DNA from: Campylobacter sp.
Lineage (GTDB): Bacteria > Campylobacterota > Campylobacteria > Campylobacterales > Campylobacteraceae
Length of the DNA stretch: 13,333 bases
Direction of reading: 5' to 3'
Assembly (NCBI RefSeq): GCF_020024835.1
Contig: NZ_JAHHTD010000037.1
Coordinates: 1 to 13,333 of the forward strand
Shown here: positions 12,418 through 13,333 of the stretch, piece after piece
How the letters are laid out: the number at the start of each line of letters is the position of its first letter
Position numbering within the stretch: position 1 is the stretch's first letter
Position numbers and translations under genes: made by a program
The notes under the pieces: generated by a model
What the model saw: the letters and a program-made list of their open reading frames with translations, nothing else
Database searches by the model: none
Told to the model about the DNA's origin: nothing

Positions 12418-13333
12418 TGCCAAATTTTAAGTGTAAAAAAGTAAATTTACCCATTTTTCCTTTTAAGCAAGATGATGTAGAATTTTCTTGGTGTGCTCAT
12501 AGTGAGAATGTTGATTTGATTTTTACGCGTGTTGAGCAAGAGTGTTTTTTTATACAAATTAAACAAGATAAAAATAAAAATGAGTGGCTTATTAAAGGCG
12601 AAAAATACACTAAGCCTTCGCAGATAGGTTATTTACAGAAAGCTTTGTTATTGTTTAGAGATAATTTTGCTCAAGATATTATAAATGAAGCAATTGCTTT
12701 AAAGCATACTAGATTATTGCAAAAAACTTCTTTAATTGCTAGTGATTTAAAAGAATTGCTTTTAAGAATTCAAAATCAAAATGAAATTTATATAGAAATA
12801 GGTTTTGGAAGTGGCAGGCATTTATTGTATCAAGCAAAAATTAATCCCAATGCTTTGATTATAGGAGTTGAAATTTATACTCCAGCACTTGAGCAAGTAG
12901 CGAAGTTAGCATTAAATCAAGGTATTAAGAATGTATTGTTGATAAAAACTGATGCAAGGTTATTGCTAAGTATTATGGAGTCTAATTTAATAGATAAAAT
13001 TTTTCTCCATTTTCCTGTGCCTTGGGATAAAAAACCACATCGAAGAGTGGTGGGATTAAATTTTGTAAATGAATGTGCAAGAATTTTAAAAAAAAGTGGA
13101 AAATTTGAACTTAGAACAGATAGTTTTTTGTATTTTGATTTTACTTTGAATACTTTTTTAAATTTATCTCATTTAAAAGCTGTTATTGATAAGAATAAAG
13201 ATTTAGCAATTTCAAGTAAATATGAAGATCGTTGGAAAAGGCAAAATAAAGATATATACGATCTAGTTATTAGTGGATTTAAAGAGTATAAAGAAGAATG
13301 CGTTGAAAAAAAATTTGCCATAGAGAATATAAA
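12417..13333 (+). CDS. trmB: tRNA (guanine-N7-)-methyltransferase TrmB, 3' end outside window
   Basis: The frame opens with an ATG overlapping the flpA stop and stays open to the window end, 305 codons. TrmB makes m7G46 in the variable loop of tRNAs with S-adenosylmethionine. Motifs: IEIGFGSGRH (126-135) is the SAM-binding loop, GVEIYTPAL (150-158) the next strand, KTDARLLL around 177-184, and HFPVPWDKKPHRR (198-210) corresponds to the family signature HFPDPW-KK-HHKRR, with Val in place of the usual Asp. SSKYEDRWKRQ (266-276) matches the late T-x-YE-R-R region. An N-terminal extension of about 110 residues before the methyltransferase core is longer than in E. coli TrmB and appears to be usual in Campylobacter. 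It is the third gene of the operon. The C-terminus is not seen. Confidence 0.9.
   Translation, partial: MPNFKCKKVNLPIFPFKQDDVEFSWCAHSENVDLIFTRVEQECFFIQIKQDKNKNEWLIKGEKYTKPSQIGYLQKALLLFRDNFAQDIINEAIALKHTRLLQKTSLIASDLKELLLRIQNQNEIYIEIGFGSGRHLLYQAKINPNALIIGVEIYTPALEQVAKLALNQGIKNVLLIKTDARLLLSIMESNLIDKIFLHFPVPWDKKPHRRVVGLNFVNECARILKKSGKFELRTDSFLYFDFTLNTFLNLSHLKAVIDKNKDLAISSKYEDRWKRQNKDIYDLVISGFKEYKEECVEKKFAIENI

Noticed and set aside
1..13333. Phase-variable homopolymer G/C tracts, CRISPR array, insertion sequence or integrase
   Set aside because: No G or C run of eight or more, no short regularly spaced repeats and no transposase or integrase frame were found by eye; the only long repeats are the paralogue flanks and the duplicated tRNA-Lys.

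Overview
The window looks like chromosome of a thermotolerant Campylobacter. It is AT-rich, and its gene content and order resemble C. jejuni and C. lari relatives: an lptD end, a phosphoribosyltransferase-like gene and pnp on the left; rodA, an RluA-family pseudouridine synthase, flpA and trmB on the right. The FlpA-like protein carries the nine-residue fibronectin-binding motif described for C. jejuni FlpA. The species cannot be fixed from the sequence alone; a C. lari-group member is a reasonable guess.

Layout. Positions 1-3300 are housekeeping: the 3' end of lptD (envelope LPS assembly), an overlapping PRTase-like gene, a long hairpin that may be the autoregulatory leader of pnp, pnp itself and its terminator. 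Positions 3304-3768 hold a promoter and five tRNA genes (Lys-TTT, Val-TAC, Asp-GTC, a second identical Lys-TTT, and an odd Glu-type tRNA with a CTC anticodon). Positions 3842-8968 are an accessory block between two tRNA loci. Positions 8978-13333 are housekeeping again: a CAT-anticodon tRNA and rodA on the minus strand, then a plus-strand operon of pseudouridine synthase, flpA and trmB (cut by the window end).

The accessory block is the interesting part. It has two paralogous genes (3952-5265 and 6047-7312) for cysteine-free proteins without signal peptides. Each follows a clear sigma-54 promoter (GG-N10-GC) that overlaps a perfect 24-bp palindrome. This is the promoter class of Campylobacter rod/hook genes and flagellar co-expressed secreted proteins. 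The copies are almost identical over 518 bp at the 5' side (promoter plus 136 codons) and identical over 93 bp at the 3' side, but their centres differ strongly: a mosaic pattern of duplication and recombination. Between them lies a gene for a Sec-exported, tyrosine-rich protein with a textbook double-glycine leader motif (LSLNEMKEVKGG) just after its signal peptide. Convergent to copy 2 is a two-gene minus-strand operon: an outer-membrane beta-barrel protein (interrupted by one in-frame TGA) and a signal-peptide-bearing C39 cysteine peptidase with its catalytic residues intact. C39 peptidases cut after double glycines, so the substrate-like protein, peptidase and barrel look like a small periplasmic maturation and outer-membrane export system. 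It is comparable in parts to the Fap amyloid system (FapD peptidase, FapF barrel) and unlike the usual ABC-transporter bacteriocin systems. The nonsense codon and a second, badly degraded gene at 8707-8968 suggest that parts of the block are decaying.
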